A stretch of 5,407 bases of DNA, taken from contig PAIW01000020.1 of NCBI GenBank assembly GCA_002710885.1, positions 4,345 to 9,751 on the forward strand. The letters run 5' to 3'. This stretch comes from Chloroflexota bacterium (GTDB lineage: Bacteria; Chloroflexota; Dehalococcoidia; SAR202; UBA11138). The notes beneath the pieces are model-generated. The model was given only the letters and a program-made list of their open reading frames with translations. It was not told the origin of the DNA and did not search any database. Below are positions 4,515-5,407 of the stretch, piece after piece (position 1 is the first letter of the stretch; each line of letters starts with the position of its first letter). Made by a program: the position numbers and the translations under genes.

Positions 4515-5407
4515 ATGGTCATACAGTCAAGGATTGCCAAGGCGAAGCCGCAGATAATTCCCACCAACGCTGGAGGGCGGACTTTCGCCGTGCCGCCTAA
4601 AGCGCTGCAAAACAACATTGTGCCCAACGATCTTTTCTACATCAGAAATCACTGGAAAGAAGTCCCTGATATCGACGTCGCGTCCTATCGGTTAGCGGTG
4701 GGTGGCGAAGTTGAACGTCCGATCAGCCTGACGTTTGACGAGATAAAACAGCTTCCGCAAAAGCGATTTCAAGTCACTTTCGAGTGCTGCGGCAACAGCC
4801 CCGTGCCTGAATACTGGGCAAAATCCACCAGAACAAGCTCCGTAATGGAGCAGATCAAGGGCCACGGAATCATGGGCAACGCCGAGTGGGCAGGCGTGTC
4901 ACTGGCCGACGTCCTTGAACTAGCCGGCGTTAAATCTTCCGCGGTAGAGGTCATGTTCGAGGGCGCAGATCACGGCCCGGACGAAATTGTGGGCGATCCG
5001 GCGGAAGTTACCTACGAGCGGGCCATACCCATCGCCAAAGCGACACACGCCGACACACTGCTCGCCTACGAAATGAACGGAGACCCGCTGCCGCCGCCCC
5101 ACGGCTTCCCCCTGCGCCTCCTGGTTCCTGGCTGGTACGGCATGACGTCGATCAAGTGGTTGATGGGCATTCACGTCCTTGACCACGAGTTCCAGGGCTT
5201 CTACCAAAAAGAGCGGTACATGACCATGAACGAACCTGGGTCAGAAATCGCTTACACCGCCTACACCACAATGAAAATCAAATCCATCATCACCAACCCC
5301 GTTCCGGGCGAAATCGTCCCTACCGGCGACTACGTGGTTGCGGGGAAAGCGTGGTCCGGCGAGGATGACGTTGTTAAGGTGGAAATAAGCTCAGATGGCG
5401 GCGACAC
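4515..5407 (+). CDS. Sulfite-oxidase-family molybdopterin-dependent oxidoreductase, truncated by window edge
   Basis: ATG at 4515 opens a frame that runs without a stop to the right edge (297 complete codons). The sulfite oxidase fold is clear: an N-terminal YIRNHWKEVPDIDVASYRLAV block (about residues 42-62), GEVERPISLTFDEIKQLP, FECCGNS with C91 at the position of the molybdenum-ligating Cys, GNAEWAGVSLADVLELAGV, VPGWYGMTSIKWLMGIHVLD, and the start of the Mo-co dimerization domain (IITNPVPGEIVPTG...VVKVEISSDGGD). No Tat or Sec signal is visible at the N-terminus, so the protein is probably cytoplasmic. In animal sulfite oxidase the Cys loop reads C-A-G-N-R-R; here it is C-C-G-N-S-P, so the substrate-binding Arg is not conserved at this position and sulfite may not be the substrate. 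The ribosome binding site is weak (AGAGAG). The gap after the cupin is 28 nt, consistent with one operon. Confidence 0.88.
   Translation, partial: MVIQSRIAKAKPQIIPTNAGGRTFAVPPKALQNNIVPNDLFYIRNHWKEVPDIDVASYRLAVGGEVERPISLTFDEIKQLPQKRFQVTFECCGNSPVPEYWAKSTRTSSVMEQIKGHGIMGNAEWAGVSLADVLELAGVKSSAVEVMFEGADHGPDEIVGDPAEVTYERAIPIAKATHADTLLAYEMNGDPLPPPHGFPLRLLVPGWYGMTSIKWLMGIHVLDHEFQGFYQKERYMTMNEPGSEIAYTAYTTMKIKSIITNPVPGEIVPTGDYVVAGKAWSGEDDVVKVEISSDGGD

Overview
This 5.4-kb window looks like an accessory locus of an uncultured, moderately GC-rich bacterium. The mix of an enolase-superfamily protein, an F420/FMN split-barrel protein, a DUF2277 protein, a trimethylamine-dehydrogenase-like flavoprotein and a sulfite-oxidase-type molybdoprotein is reminiscent of Chloroflexota (SAR202/Dehalococcoidia-like) or Actinobacteria. 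That assignment is inferred from gene content only.

Layout. Two divergent gene clusters flank a control region at about 1132-1389. On the minus strand, reading leftward, are a DUF2277 small protein (1131-916), a PPOX-type split-barrel protein starting at TTG (849-430), and the N-terminal part of a mandelate racemase/muconate lactonizing enzyme family protein cut by the left edge (410-1). On the plus strand, a near-consensus sigma-70 promoter (1284-1312, TTGACA-17-TATAGT) precedes a 658-aa two-domain iron-sulfur flavoprotein (1390-3366), a MerB-like protein (3415-4050), a small cupin (4136-4486) and a molybdopterin oxidoreductase cut by the right edge (4515-5407). The plus-strand gaps are short (48, 85 and 28 nt), so these four genes probably form one operon.

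The main result is the MerB-like gene. Its frame contains two in-frame TGA codons (3685-3687 and 3880-3882), so simple ORF calling splits it. Read through, it encodes 211 codons, about the length of organomercurial lyase MerB. The two TGAs fall exactly where MerB has its two catalytic cysteines (Cys96 and Cys159), and Glu94 sits where MerB has catalytic Asp99. Each TGA is followed by an RNA hairpin with a GGU-containing apical loop 17-19 nt downstream, as expected for bacterial SECIS elements; the second is a 16-bp hairpin with a GGUC loop. The best reading is a selenoprotein that uses selenocysteine at both catalytic positions of the MerB fold.

How the genes might work together is inference. 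The upstream flavoprotein is built like trimethylamine dehydrogenase but lacks the usual active-site His/His/Tyr set. The cupin and the molybdoprotein could act on the same unknown substrate or its products. No merA, merR or merT gene is visible, so mercury resistance is not shown by context.
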